Source of the DNA: Planctomycetota bacterium
GTDB taxonomy: Bacteria; Planctomycetota; UBA1135; UBA2386
Length of the DNA: 64,000 nt
Assembly: GCA_016716265.1 (NCBI GenBank)
Contig: JADJWQ010000001.1
Span: forward strand, 992,001-1,056,000
Reading direction: 5' to 3'
Part shown: in pieces, positions 1 to 11,292 of the stretch
Numbering within the stretch: the stretch's first letter is position 1
Layout of the letters: every line of letters starts with the position of its first letter
The notes under the pieces: model-generated
What the model saw: only the letters and a program-made list of their open reading frames with translations
Databases searched by the model: none
What the model was told of the DNA's origin: nothing
Position numbers and translations under genes: made by a program

Positions 1-333
1 GTGCTCGCGCGCTGCGCCGACCGCACGTTGGTCCGCTGCCGGCCGCGCACCGGGCGGACGCACCAGATCCGCGTGCACCTCGCACACGCCGGTCACCCGG
101 TGCTCGGCGACAAGCTGTACGGGCGCACCGATGCCGAGTTCCTGGCGTTCGTCGCGCACGTCAAGGCAGGCGGCGACGCGGCCTTCGGCAATCGCTGCGG
201 CGCCCCGCGCCACATGCTGCACGCACGCTGGCTGTCGTTCACCGACCCGCGCACCGGCCGCCGACTGCGATTCGAAGCCGAGCCGCCCGCCGACTTCCTC
301 GCCGCCGGACCTTCCGATCCGTACCGGGTGTGA
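1..333 (+). CDS. RluA-family pseudouridine synthase, C-terminal fragment
   Basis: This is the 3' end of a gene that begins before the window; about 110 codons remain, ending in TGA at 331-333. The segment RTGRTHQIRVHL followed by GHPVLGDKLYG is the conserved C-terminal core of the RluA/RluC/RluD family, enzymes that isomerise uridine to pseudouridine in rRNA or tRNA. The catalytic Asp motif would lie upstream and is not visible, so the target RNA and the exact family member cannot be decided. The GTG at position 1 should not be read as the start. The gene converges on the helicase gene on the other strand, with only 39 bases between the two stop codons. Confidence 0.85.
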   Translation: MLARCADRTLVRCRPRTGRTHQIRVHLAHAGHPVLGDKLYGRTDAEFLAFVAHVKAGGDAAFGNRCGAPRHMLHARWLSFTDPRTGRRLRFEAEPPADFLAAGPSDPYRV

Positions 334-372
334 TTTTTACATCACGGCCCCGCGCGGACGGACCCGACGGGC

Positions 373-1686
<1,314 letters not shown>

Positions 1687-2086
1687 CGAAAAGGGGGCCC
1701 GGCGCGCGACGGCACGAAACAGGCGTCGCGCGCAGCGCGGGCAGGGTGGGCGTCCGTGGACGGATCGCGAGACGGATCGGGTCGGTCGGCCGCAGCCCGG
1801 CGGGCGCGATGCGCCCGCCTCGTCCGAGGGACCTCCGTGAGCCAGCGACCGCCACGGCATTCGCCGGGCGGCGGGAAGCTGCGACGATTCCGGCGGCCTG
1901 CGCGCTCGGCATCCTGCGCGAACGGCGACCGCCTCGAGCCACGAAGCGAGCGAGCAGGGTAGCGTCGCCGTGCCGCACGTAAAGCCCGTCGACCGAAAAG
2001 TCTGCGGTGCGCCGAGACCGCCACGTGACCGTGCCGTGCCCGCAGCGGCGTTCCGCAGCAGCCGTCGGGAATGGACACTGGGGCAC
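1687..2086. other. intergenic region between divergent genes
   Basis: These 400 bases separate the helicase start on the minus strand from the DUF5703 gene on the plus strand and must hold both promoters. Open frames cross it on both strands, but they are extensions of the two genes without recognisable protein content. I see no clear hairpin or repeat. Confidence 0.5.
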
Positions 2087-4837
2087 ATGGCAGCCCGCCT
2101 CGCAACCGTCCTGGCAGCCGTCTCCGTCCTGCGCCTTCCCGCGCAGGCCCCTCCCGAGCTGGACGCCTACGACGTCGTCTGGCGGACTCCGAGCGCGGAC
2201 GCCGCCGGCTCGATGCCGATCGGCAACGGCGAGGTCGGCTGCAACGTCTGGGTGACCGCCGACGGCGTGCTGCACGGCTACGTGTCGCGCACCGACAGCT
2301 TCAGCGAGGCGGCGCGCCTGCTGAAGCTCGGCCGGTTCGAGATCGCGGTCCGCCGCCCGGTCGACGGCGAGCCGTTCGAGCAGCGGCTGTGCCTGCGCGA
2401 TGGCCTGCTGCGCGTCGTCTGGGGCGCGGGCGAGCGCCGCATCGAGCTGCGCCTGTTCGTCGACAGCGCGGCCGACGTGATCCACGTGGTCGGCGAAGCC
2501 GCGCGATCGGAGCAGATCGCCGTGTCTGCCGCCACGTGGCGGACGACGACGCGGCGGCTGACCGGCGAGGAGCTGAAGTCGAGCTGGACGATGCAGGACG
2601 CGCCGGAGTCGATCCAGGTGATCGAATCTGCCGACCTCCCGGTGCTGCGAAGGACGCCCGCATTCGCGATGGGCTTCCATCACCACGATGCCACGTCGAT
2701 CGTCCCGCTCACCCTCCGCCACCAGGGCCTCGAGACCGCGGCCGACACGGTCGCTGATCCGCTGCTGCACCGCGACTTCGGCCTGCTGATCGGTGGCACG
2801 GGGCTCGGCACCGGCAGCATCCGCGATCCACACGAGCCGGTAGCGATCGTTTCACGCGCGACGACGTTCGCGATCGCGATCGCGGCACCCAGCGTGCAAT
2901 CCGAGGCTCCGGACGCCTGGGAGCAGCGCGCGACCGAGCTGCTGGCGGCCGCCTGTGCAGACGGTGCGGCCGCGGCCGCCGAGGCCCGCACGGCCGCCTG
3001 GTGGCGCGCCTTCCACGCGCGCTCCTGGATCCTCGCGCGCGGCGACGGCATCGGGACCGCCGGCGTCCCGGTCAATGCACATCCGCTGCGCATCGGCGTC
3101 GACAGCACCGGCGGCAATCGGTTCGTCGGGACCATCGAGCGCGTGCGCGTCGAGCGGGACGGTGAGGCACTGTTCGACATCGCGCCGACGTCGCTACCGG
3201 TGGTCGACACCGAGCAGGCGGGCCTCGACCTGCGGGCCGGCTTCACGATCCGCGCCACCGTGACCCAGGATCCCGCGCACGGCGTCGGGCGCATCGTCGA
3301 CAAGGTCACCGCCGGCGGCGGCGACGGCATCCTGTTCGACACGCACCCTGGCCACGCGCTGCGGCTGATCGTCGGCGATCGCCAGCTCGTCGCACCGGCA
3401 GCACTGCCGGGCGGCGAACGCCACGAGGTCGAGGCGAGCTTCGAGCCGCGCACCGGCCGCATGACGATCCGCCGCGACGGCGTGGTCGTCGCGACGTCGG
3501 AGCCGGCCGCCGGCGCCGACCCCCGCGATGCCCCGCCGTCGCTGCTGACGCGCGCGCTGCTGCTGCAGCGCTTCGTGCAGGCCTGCGGCGGGCGCGGACG
3601 CTACCCGATCAAGTTCAACGGCTCGATCTTCACGGTCGACCCACGCTTCACCGGCGGTCCGGACTTCGACGCCGACTGGCGTCGCTGGGGTGACTGCTAC
3701 TGGTGGCAGAACACCCGGCTGCCGTACCACCCGATGCTCGCGCAGGGCGACTACGACATGCTGCGGCCGTTGTTCGAGCTCTACCTCGACGCGCTGCCGC
3801 TGGCGCGCGCGCGGACGCGCATCTACCACGGTGCCAGCGGCACGTACTTCCCGGAGACGATGACGCTGTTCGGCACCTACTCGAATCGCGACTACGGCTG
3901 GGACCGCACCGGACATGCGCCGAACGAGGTGCTGTGTCCGTGGTGGCAATACGCGTGGAACCAGGGCCCCGAGCTGGTCGCGCTGATGCTCGACCGTCAG
4001 GACTACGCCCCGGACGATGCCTTCGTCCGCGACGCATTGCTGCCGATGGCGGACGCGGTGCTCGAGTACTTCGCGACGCGCTTCCCGCGCGACACATCGG
4101 GCCGGCTTCGGATCACCCCGACCCAGGCGCTGGAGACGCATTGGTACGGCGTGGTCGACGATCTACCGACCGTCGCCGGGCTCCACGACGTCCTCGACCG
4201 GCTGCTGGCGATGCCGGCGGACCGCCTGGACCCGGCACGCCGCGAGCGCTGGACGGGGCTGCGCGATGCGCTACCGCCGATCCCGCTGCGCGACGTCGAC
4301 GGCGTGCGCATGATCGCGCCGGCCGCGGAGTACGACCCGAGCCGCCAGAACGTCGAGAACCCGGAGCTCTACGCCGTGTTCCCGTTCCGCCGCTACGGTC
4401 TCGGTCGCCCCGATCTCGACGTCGCCCGCGCCACCTTCGCGCGTCGCGCGCAGCGGATGACCCAGGGCTGGACGCAGGACGGCCAGCAGGCCGCGCTGCT
4501 CGGGCTCGCCGACGAGGCGGCGGCGAACCTCGCCGCGAAGGTCCGCAATGCGAATCCGCGCCACCGTTTCCCGGTGATGTGGGGACCGAACTTCGACTGG
4601 CTGCCCGACCAGGACCACGGCAGCAATCTGCTGACCACTGCGCAGTGCATGCTGCTGCAGCCGGTCGGCGGCCGCCTCCTCGTGCTTCCGGCGTGGCCGC
4701 GCGACTGGGACGTGTCGTTCCGGCTGCACGCCCCGGGGCAGACAGTGGTCGAGCTCGAACAGCGCGGCGGCGAGATCGTGCATCTGGAGGTGTCGCCGCC
4801 GGAACGCCGCGCCGACGTCGTGCTGCCAGCCCGGTGA
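2087..4837 (+). CDS. secreted DUF5703 / glycoside-hydrolase-like protein
   Basis: A 916-residue exported protein. The N terminus (MAARLATVLAAVSVLRLPAQA) is a signal peptide, which is why ATG 2087 is preferred over the in-frame ATG at 1970. Directly after it comes a segment around YDVVWRTPS and GSMPIGNGEVGCNVW, typical of the DUF5703 domain that precedes GH95/GH65-like (alpha/alpha)6 barrels in polysaccharide-degrading bacteria. The middle part (about 320-480) looks like an inserted beta-sandwich. The C-terminal half (PIKFNGSIFT, WWQNTRLPYHP, PTQALETHWYGV) fits the barrel. A role in degrading complex glycans outside the cytoplasm is likely but the substrate is unknown. It lies alone, divergent from the helicase. 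Confidence 0.8.
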   Translation: MAARLATVLAAVSVLRLPAQAPPELDAYDVVWRTPSADAAGSMPIGNGEVGCNVWVTADGVLHGYVSRTDSFSEAARLLKLGRFEIAVRRPVDGEPFEQRLCLRDGLLRVVWGAGERRIELRLFVDSAADVIHVVGEAARSEQIAVSAATWRTTTRRLTGEELKSSWTMQDAPESIQVIESADLPVLRRTPAFAMGFHHHDATSIVPLTLRHQGLETAADTVADPLLHRDFGLLIGGTGLGTGSIRDPHEPVAIVSRATTFAIAIAAPSVQSEAPDAWEQRATELLAAACADGAAAAAEARTAAWWRAFHARSWILARGDGIGTAGVPVNAHPLRIGVDSTGGNRFVGTIERVRVERDGEALFDIAPTSLPVVDTEQAGLDLRAGFTIRATVTQDPAHGVGRIVDKVTAGGGDGILFDTHPGHALRLIVGDRQLVAPAALPGGERHEVEASFEPRTGRMTIRRDGVVVATSEPAAGADPRDAPPSLLTRALLLQRFVQACGGRGRYPIKFNGSIFTVDPRFTGGPDFDADWRRWGDCYWWQNTRLPYHPMLAQGDYDMLRPLFELYLDALPLARARTRIYHGASGTYFPETMTLFGTYSNRDYGWDRTGHAPNEVLCPWWQYAWNQGPELVALMLDRQDYAPDDAFVRDALLPMADAVLEYFATRFPRDTSGRLRITPTQALETHWYGVVDDLPTVAGLHDVLDRLLAMPADRLDPARRERWTGLRDALPPIPLRDVDGVRMIAPAAEYDPSRQNVENPELYAVFPFRRYGLGRPDLDVARATFARRAQRMTQGWTQDGQQAALLGLADEAAANLAAKVRNANPRHRFPVMWGPNFDWLPDQDHGSNLLTTAQCMLLQPVGGRLLVLPAWPRDWDVSFRLHAPGQTVVELEQRGGEIVHLEVSPPERRADVVLPAR

Positions 4838-4892
4838 GACCCGCCTCCGCCCGGGTCGCGGCACCGGTATGCTCGGTGCTTCCGGTGCTCCC

Positions 4893-5939
4893 ATGCGCTA
4901 CCTCCCTACGCTCGTGCTCCTGCTCGCCGTGCAGCCGATCTCCGTAACGACAACCCAGATCGTCTCGCCGCATCCGCAGTTCGCGTTCCAGGAGGGTGAC
5001 CTCTCCACGCCGTACCTGTTCACGCGCTCGTCCCGCCTGCAGCAGATCCACGAGGACCTGAACGGCACGCCGATGCTGATCAGCGGGATCGCGTTCCGCC
5101 GTGACGGCATCCTCAATGGCGATCCGCACCCCGCCGTCGCCCCGAAGACGATCACGCTGTCGGTCTCGATGGCCGGCGCCGTGCCGTGCGCCCAGGCCAC
5201 CGCGACGTTCGCGAGCAACGCGACGTCGACGCCGACGCTGGTGTTCCAGGGCACGATCTCGACGCCGGCGTCGTGGCAGCTCCCGGCCCGCGAAGCGCCG
5301 GCGCCGTTCGACGTCCGGATCCCGCTCGTACCGTGGCCGTGGACCGGCCAGGGCGCGTTCCTGTGGGATGCCGACGCGAGCGCGACGTCGACCGCCGACC
5401 GCGTCAGCGTCGACTCGGCCCAGCCGTCGTTCCCGCTGTTCGCGTGGTGCAGCTACACGATGCGGGGATTCGGCTGCACGACGCCGAACGGCGAGTTCTC
5501 GCTGCGCGGCAGTGGCCAGACGCTCGGCGCGCCGATCCAGCAGCTCACGGTGCGCGCCTCCGCGCGCGGCGGGCCCGCATCGGCGCCCGCGGCGTGGGTG
5601 ATCGGATTCGTCGCCCCGGGTGGCTCGCTGCCGGGACTGTGCGCGCCGGTGTGGCCGGTGCCGGCGGTCAGCGCGGGCGGGACCACCGACGCGGCCGGCT
5701 CCTGGGACCCACTGTTCCAGGTGCCGTACAACCCCGCCTGGCTCGCCCTGCCGCTCGAGATGCAGGCCGCCGCGGCGGACGCGTCGCAGCCCGGACTGCC
5801 GGTCGCCCTGACGAACGGTCTCACCTACGCCGCCCAACCACTCGGCCCGGCGTTCAGCGTCTGCACGGTGCAATCGTCGACGTCCGGATCGCCGACCGGC
5901 ACCCTGCTGCAGCGCGCTGCCGTGGTGCGCTTCGACTGA
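4893..5939 (+). CDS. secreted protein of unknown function
   Basis: A 348-residue protein with an N-terminal signal peptide (MRYLPTLVLLLAVQPISV), which selects ATG 4893 over the ATG at 4869 in the same frame. The body is rich in small and polar residues with predicted beta character. It contains two paired parts: an N-terminal segment describing SGIAFRRDG and TITLSVSMA, and a C-terminal part with LTVRASARGG and FVAPGGSLPG followed by VWPVPAVSAGG. This pattern resembles the extracellular beta-sandwich proteins that planctomycetes carry in large families. No catalytic motif is visible. It starts 55 bases after the DUF5703 gene in the same direction, so co-transcription is possible. Confidence 0.7.
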   Translation: MRYLPTLVLLLAVQPISVTTTQIVSPHPQFAFQEGDLSTPYLFTRSSRLQQIHEDLNGTPMLISGIAFRRDGILNGDPHPAVAPKTITLSVSMAGAVPCAQATATFASNATSTPTLVFQGTISTPASWQLPAREAPAPFDVRIPLVPWPWTGQGAFLWDADASATSTADRVSVDSAQPSFPLFAWCSYTMRGFGCTTPNGEFSLRGSGQTLGAPIQQLTVRASARGGPASAPAAWVIGFVAPGGSLPGLCAPVWPVPAVSAGGTTDAAGSWDPLFQVPYNPAWLALPLEMQAAAADASQPGLPVALTNGLTYAAQPLGPAFSVCTVQSSTSGSPTGTLLQRAAVVRFD

Positions 5940-6056
5940 GCCGGCGGATCGGCCACCTCGCCCGCCGGTCCGAATCCGGCAAGCCGGTGTCCACCCCGAG
6001 CCGGTCCCGGTCATGTCGACCGCGCGCCCCGCGCGACCCCGCCGAGGAGTTTCGAC

Positions 6057-7190
6057 ATGACCGACCGTCCGTTCCCCGTCCGACCGACTGTCCGGCCTGC
6101 TGCAAGTCGGCCGCAGCTCCGCGCCCGAGCGACTCTCGCAGCACTCCTGCTCGCCACCGGCGCCAGCGCGCAGATCGGCATCCTGACGCTGCCGTCGGGC
6201 ATCGGCGACGACCCGCGCAGCGTGCGTGTCATCGGCAGCAACCATGTCGTGGTGTCGAACCAGGTGGATGGCTGGCAGCATTTCGTCAACGTCTCGATTC
6301 CGTCAGCGCCATCGCTGACCAGCAGCCTCGACCCGCCGTACGGCGATCAGTGGTTCGAGGCCGAGTATACGCCGACCTGGGGAGGCCGCCTGTTCACGGG
6401 TCACCGCTTCCAGGGCGTGAACATGATCGACGTCTCCAATCCGTCCCTACCGGTCGTCCTCGACAGCCAGCCCGCGGGCTACCACTTCCGTGGCCTGCGC
6501 TACCAGCGCAATGGTGCGAACGGACGCTTGTTCTACAACGCGACCAACCAGGGCCTCCAGGTCTGGGACGTGCTCGGCAACGGCACGACGCTGTCGGCGG
6601 GCTGGAACAACTTCGCCACCAATCAGGATGGCAACGGACTCGAGCTGATCGGCAACGAGCTGTTCCAGCTCGGCGCGCCACCGTTCTCGCCCGGCACGCG
6701 GGAGCTCCGCACCTTCGCGGTCGTGCCGCTCAGCAATCCGGCGCAGTGCTTCCTGCAGACCCAACTCGGCCAGCAGGGAGACGGTCACGCCCTGCTGCGC
6801 AGGTCGCTGCTGCCGGCCCCGCGCATCGTGGCCTGCAAGTGGCTCGCGGGCCTCGACCTGGTCGACGTGACGAACCCGTGCAATCCGGTCGTCACCCAGC
6901 TCTTCCCCTCGGTGATCGGCCCCGTCTCCATCACCTACTGGGGCGCCGCTTCCCTCCCGAGCACGCCGGTGTTCGTCGTCTACGGCTCGATCGTGCTGAA
7001 CAACAACCCGCTGACGCGCACGTGGTTCTGGTGGTTCTGGACGGTGCCGGCCGTCGGCCCGGCGTCGCCGGGGCTGCTGGTCACGCTGCCGCTCGACACC
7101 CACGACATCGAGGCGGATCCGAACACCGGCAGGATCTACGTGGTGGGCAGGAACACCAACACCAACACCGGCGAGCTGTGGATCTTCTGA
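6057..7190 (+). CDS. secreted LVIVD-type repeat protein
   Basis: A 377-residue exported protein. A clear GAGGAG ribosome binding site at 6044-6049 fixes ATG 6057. The N terminus has a long basic n-region followed by LAALLLATGASAQ, an atypical but usable signal peptide. Repeated short units of the form NMIDVSNPSLPVV, LDLVDVTNPCNPVV and LQVWDVLGNG recall LVIVD beta-propeller repeats found in surface proteins of several bacterial phyla. A WFWWFWTV cluster near residue 320 is unusual for a secreted protein. The function is unknown; a beta-propeller adhesion or scaffold role is inferred only from the repeats. Confidence 0.7.
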   Translation: MTDRPFPVRPTVRPAASRPQLRARATLAALLLATGASAQIGILTLPSGIGDDPRSVRVIGSNHVVVSNQVDGWQHFVNVSIPSAPSLTSSLDPPYGDQWFEAEYTPTWGGRLFTGHRFQGVNMIDVSNPSLPVVLDSQPAGYHFRGLRYQRNGANGRLFYNATNQGLQVWDVLGNGTTLSAGWNNFATNQDGNGLELIGNELFQLGAPPFSPGTRELRTFAVVPLSNPAQCFLQTQLGQQGDGHALLRRSLLPAPRIVACKWLAGLDLVDVTNPCNPVVTQLFPSVIGPVSITYWGAASLPSTPVFVVYGSIVLNNNPLTRTWFWWFWTVPAVGPASPGLLVTLPLDTHDIEADPNTGRIYVVGRNTNTNTGELWIF

Positions 7191-7262
7191 CGGTGCTGCG
7201 CGGTCCGACTCCAGCGGCTGTCGGGCGCCCGGCGGGACGGTTAGTCTCCGCTGCGGCCCACC

Positions 7263-7835
7263 ATGCCGCCGATCGACGATCCCAGCACGCCGGACGACGC
7301 CTTCACGGCGCGCTACGAGGCGATCGCACCGGCGCTGTTCGCGTGGGCCACGCGCCATGCGAGCCAGACGCTGCGCGCCCGCCTCGAAATCGAGGATCTG
7401 CTGCAGGAGGTCTGGTTGCGGGCCTATCGCCAGCACAAGGGCTTCATCGGCGACGCTGCCGCCTTCCGCTCCTGGATCTTCGCGATCGCCAAGCTCGTCA
7501 TGCTGGAGATCCAGCGACGCATGCATCGCCTGCAGCGCCTCGGCATGGGGGCCGGAGCCACGAGCCGCTGGATGTCGGTCGAAGCGTTGCCGGCGTCCAT
7601 CACCCGGATCACGCAGCGACTCAGCCGCGACGAGAGCGTCCGCGCACTCCTCGACCACGTCGCCGGGATGTCGCGCGAGGACCAGGAGCTGGTCTCCTAT
7701 TGCGGATTGGAGGGCGCGACCTGCGCGGAAGCCGCGCGCAGGCTCGGCATCCGGGAGGATGCCGCCATCAAGCGCTGGCAGCGGCTTCGCGCACGGCTCC
7801 GTGACAGCGGGTTCGCCCATGCCTGGCTCGGCTGA
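7263..7835 (+). CDS. ECF-type RNA polymerase sigma factor
   Basis: A 190-residue sigma-70 family protein. Region 2 is seen around residues 22-80 (IEDLLQEVWLRAYR, AFRSWIFAIAK). Region 4 appears near the C terminus (LSREDQEL, CAEAARRLGIREDAAIKRWQR), a helix-turn-helix for the -35 element. The linker between them is longer than in the smallest ECF factors. The last 17 bases overlap the start of a Ser/Thr kinase gene, so the two are translationally coupled. In planctomycetes such sigma-kinase pairs are common, and the kinase or its beta-propeller is presumed to control the sigma factor. No anti-sigma gene is adjacent. The regulon is unknown. Confidence 0.88.
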   Translation: MPPIDDPSTPDDAFTARYEAIAPALFAWATRHASQTLRARLEIEDLLQEVWLRAYRQHKGFIGDAAAFRSWIFAIAKLVMLEIQRRMHRLQRLGMGAGATSRWMSVEALPASITRITQRLSRDESVRALLDHVAGMSREDQELVSYCGLEGATCAEAARRLGIREDAAIKRWQRLRARLRDSGFAHAWLG

Positions 7836-10800
7836 GGAGATCCGGTCCGCCGCGGAGCTGTTCGACTTCGTCAGCGCGTTCCTGGCCGACCGCGCGGCAG
7901 GCCGCGTCCTGCCTCTCGAGGAGTACGCGGCGCGGTTCCCGACCGATCCGGGCGCGATCGAGGCGGAGTATGCGCGGCTGTGCGCGGACGACCGCGCAAG
8001 CGGCGCGCCGCTCGACAGCTTCGGCCCGTACCGGATCGAGTGTGAGCTTGGTCGCGGCGGGCAGGGCACCGTCTACCTGGCCGAGGACACGCGCCTCGGT
8101 CGCCGGGTCGCCCTCAAGCTCCTGGCACCGGTCTTCGACTTCGGGACCGGCGAGCGCCTCCACCGGTTCCGGCGCGAGGCCGAGATCCTGTCGAAGCTCG
8201 ACCACCCCGGCATCTGCACGGTGTTCGAGGCGGACGTGCTCGACAACGTCCCGTTCCTCGCGATGCGCTTCGTCGAGGGGGCGACGCTCGCGAGCATGCT
8301 GCAGGCGAAGCGGGCGGCCGGCGACCTGCCACGCTCGCGCGATGCGGTCGACGAGGTACTCGGCTGGATCGAGAGCGCGGCTCGTGCACTGCACGCCGCG
8401 CACGAGGTCGGCGTCGTCCATCGCGACATCAAGCCCGGCAACATCTGCATCACTCCGGACGGCAGCCCGGTGCTCCTCGACTTCGGCCTGGCGCGCCGCG
8501 AGTTCCAGGATGCGTCGGTCGTCACGAACTCCGGCGTGGTCGTCGGGACGCTCGCCTACATGGCCCCGGAGCTGCTCGGCCCCGTGCCGGAGAACGCCGA
8601 TCGCCGCTCGGACGTCTATGGCCTGGGAGCGACGCTGTTCGAGTGCCTGACGCACGCGCTGCCGTTCGCGGCGAAGTCCCACGCGTCGCTGTGGCGGGCG
8701 ATCGAGATCGGCGATCTGACCGATCCGCGCAAGCACAATCCCTCGCTGCCGCGGGACCTGTCGGCCGTCGTGCTCACCGCGATCGCCCGCGACCCCGCAC
8801 GTCGCTACGCCACCGCCGCCGAGCTCGCCGACGACGTCGCGCGAGTGCGCGCCCGCGAGCCCGTGACGGCGCGCCACGCGCCGTGGCACGAGCGCGCGAT
8901 CCGGACGGTCCGCAGACACCCGACCACGAGCCTGGGCGTCGCGGCGCTCGTCGCCTTGTTCGGCGTCATGGCGTTCGCGCTCGCCGAGCTGCGCGCACGC
9001 GAGCACACCGCCCGGGCGCTGTATCGCTCCCTGCACGCGGTCGCCAGCGACGACGCCGCGGCGACGGCCCTCGCGGACCTCGTCGATGCCACGCGAGACG
9101 GGGTCGATGCGAGCCTGCGCTCGGCGATCCTGCAGGTGCTGGACGGCTGCCACCTCGCCTATCGGATCGACCGCACCCGCCCGCCGCCGTTCGTCGTCGA
9201 TCCGACCCCCGTGCTCGATCCGCGCGGCCAGCGATTCGCGCTCGGCGATTCGCAGGGGCTGGTCCGGATCCACGACGCCTTGTCCGGCAGCGCGATCGCG
9301 GAACGGATCGTCGGCTCGAGCCGGATCGCGGCGTTGACGTTCGCCGGGCCGGACACCCTGTGGGTCCTGACGAGCCCGGGCGATCTCGTCGCGTTGCGCA
9401 GCAACGATCTCGTCGAACGATGCCGACTGGCGGCGGCGAGACCCGGCCACGGACTCGCGCGCTCCGCGGACGGCTCGACGATCGCGGTCGGCCGTACCGG
9501 TTTGCTCTCGCTATGCCGTGCGACGGACGGTGCGTCGATCGTCGACATCGAGCTCGACGCGGACAGCGAGCCTCGCACGCTGCGCTACTCACCGGACGGC
9601 GCCCACCTCCTCGTCCTCGCTCACGTCGACTCCGACGACCCGGACGCGGCGGACCGCGCCTACGTCGTCGACGTGCAGGCCGCCCGCGTCGAGCACCGCC
9701 TCGAAGGTGGCGGCGAGGGGATCCTCTGCGCCGATTGGCACGGCGACGGCCGGAACCTCGCGCTCGGGTTCAACGGTGGGCGTGTCGAGGTCCGCGAGCT
9801 CGACCACTTCTCGATCGCCTTCGCGACGCGCGTCGGCCAGGAGGTGCACTGGTGCGGCTTCGATCCGAGCGGCGAGCTGCTGCTCGTCCCGTGCGACGAC
9901 GGCACCGACCTGTGGCGCTGGCGCGACGCCCCCGAGCGGCCCGACCGCCGACTTCCGCACGCGGTCTGCCGCACCTGGGGTGCCGCGGCATTCGGTGCCG
10001 ACCATCGCTGGCTGGCCGCGGTGCACCGGGACGGCACGGTCGCGGTGCTCGACACGCTGACCTGGCGGGTGGTCCGCACCTTCCGACAGCGCATGGTCGC
10101 GGTCCGCTTCCTGTGCTGGGTGCACGACCCCGGGATCCTGCTGACGGCCGACATCGACGCGGTGTCGGCATGGCACGTCGGAGCACGACCGTACGGCCCG
10201 GAGCTGCTCGGCCACGCCGGACCGATCCTCGACCTCGACATGGACCCGTCGGCATCCCGACTCGCGAGTGCATCGGGCGACAGGACTGCTCGCGTATGGT
10301 CCATCGACCGCGCGACGTCGCTGGCCGTGCTCGACCACGGTGGCGCCACCGTGACCCGAGTCCATTACGCGGCGGCTGGCACGCGCCTGCTGACCGCAGC
10401 GGACGACGGCGTCGCCCGCCTGTGGGACGCGACGACGGGAACCCTGCTGGAGGCCTTCGAATCGCACGCCGGACCGCTCCAGGACGTGCTGGCCCTGCCC
10501 GGCGATACCGCCGCGCTGACCCTCGGGACCGATGGCGCGGCACGGGTCGTCGACCTGGCCAGCGGGCGCAGCGTCCGGACGTTCGGACGCATCGGCGCAC
10601 CGATCCGCAGCGCCGATCTCCACCCGGACCGGCCGTGGGTCGCGCTCGGCGGCGCCGACCGCTGGCTCACGGTCTGGGATTGGACCAGCGGAGAGCGGGT
10701 CTTCGAGCGGCAGCTCGGCGATCCCATCGCCAACTGGCGGACCAATCCGGTGCACCAGATCCGCGGCGTGCGCTTCGACGCGCGCACGGGTCGCGTGGAC

Positions 10801-11292
10801 GCATCGCTCGTCAACAACATCCTCGCGTCCTGCGACCTGAGCGGCAGCACCCCCGACCGCCTGGCCGTGACCGACCGGTTCGGCGGTCCGCTGGTTCGCG
10901 ATCCGGTCAGTGACGCTCTGCTGTGCGCCGACTTCTCGTTCGGCCGGTTGACGCTGGTCGAGGACATGCAGTTGACGCCACTGACGAGCGACGGCGTCCA
11001 GCCCCATACCAACCGGATCAGCGCGCTCGCGATCGCGCCCGGTGGCGGGCGCGGACTCTCGGCCGGCTGCGACGGTCAGCTCTGGGTCTGGGACCTGGCG
11101 CGCCGGGAGGTCGTCTGCGGGATGCGCGTCGACACGGCAATACTGTCCGCGCAATTCAGTCCGGACGGGCGGTGGATCGCGGCAGGCACCGCGGACGGCC
11201 GCATCAAGCTGTGGCCGACCGACCCGATCACGGCCGCGCAGGACTATCTCTCGGTGCGAGAAGCGGGGCCGAGCCGCACCGGCTTCCGGTGA
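7819..11292 (+). CDS. membrane Ser/Thr protein kinase with WD40-like repeats
   Basis: A 1,157-residue protein. Residues about 70-340 form a eukaryotic-type kinase: glycine loop LGRGGQGTVYLA, catalytic Lys in VALKLL (about 100), HRDIKPGN (201-208), DFG (221-223) and APE (249-251), so all key residues are intact. One transmembrane helix lies near 371-391 (GVAALVALFGVMAFALAEL). The rest, to the C terminus, is a long beta-propeller region with repeats such as DGTVAVLDT, DRTARVWSID, DGVARLWDA and DGRIKLWPTD. ATG 7819 lies inside the end of the upstream sigma gene, which argues for coupled translation. By family knowledge it phosphorylates proteins on Ser/Thr, probably in response to a signal sensed by the propeller; the target may be the paired sigma factor. 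Confidence 0.9.
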   Translation: MPGSAEEIRSAAELFDFVSAFLADRAAGRVLPLEEYAARFPTDPGAIEAEYARLCADDRASGAPLDSFGPYRIECELGRGGQGTVYLAEDTRLGRRVALKLLAPVFDFGTGERLHRFRREAEILSKLDHPGICTVFEADVLDNVPFLAMRFVEGATLASMLQAKRAAGDLPRSRDAVDEVLGWIESAARALHAAHEVGVVHRDIKPGNICITPDGSPVLLDFGLARREFQDASVVTNSGVVVGTLAYMAPELLGPVPENADRRSDVYGLGATLFECLTHALPFAAKSHASLWRAIEIGDLTDPRKHNPSLPRDLSAVVLTAIARDPARRYATAAELADDVARVRAREPVTARHAPWHERAIRTVRRHPTTSLGVAALVALFGVMAFALAELRAREHTARALYRSLHAVASDDAAATALADLVDATRDGVDASLRSAILQVLDGCHLAYRIDRTRPPPFVVDPTPVLDPRGQRFALGDSQGLVRIHDALSGSAIAERIVGSSRIAALTFAGPDTLWVLTSPGDLVALRSNDLVERCRLAAARPGHGLARSADGSTIAVGRTGLLSLCRATDGASIVDIELDADSEPRTLRYSPDGAHLLVLAHVDSDDPDAADRAYVVDVQAARVEHRLEGGGEGILCADWHGDGRNLALGFNGGRVEVRELDHFSIAFATRVGQEVHWCGFDPSGELLLVPCDDGTDLWRWRDAPERPDRRLPHAVCRTWGAAAFGADHRWLAAVHRDGTVAVLDTLTWRVVRTFRQRMVAVRFLCWVHDPGILLTADIDAVSAWHVGARPYGPELLGHAGPILDLDMDPSASRLASASGDRTARVWSIDRATSLAVLDHGGATVTRVHYAAAGTRLLTAADDGVARLWDATTGTLLEAFESHAGPLQDVLALPGDTAALTLGTDGAARVVDLASGRSVRTFGRIGAPIRSADLHPDRPWVALGGADRWLTVWDWTSGERVFERQLGDPIANWRTNPVHQIRGVRFDARTGRVDASLVNNILASCDLSGSTPDRLAVTDRFGGPLVRDPVSDALLCADFSFGRLTLVEDMQLTPLTSDGVQPHTNRISALAIAPGGGRGLSAGCDGQLWVWDLARREVVCGMRVDTAILSAQFSPDGRWIAAGTADGRIKLWPTDPITAAQDYLSVREAGPSRTGFR

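Noticed and set aside
325..346. Small inverted repeat GTGAT-N6-ATCAC at the end of the pseudouridine synthase gene
   Set aside because: Only five base pairs, overlapping the stop codon, with no convincing T-run after it; too weak to call a terminator.
4113..6281. Long minus-strand open frame of more than 700 codons
   Set aside because: It runs antisense to three genes with signal peptides or a ribosome binding site, and its translation is Arg/Ala-rich without motifs: a high-GC shadow.
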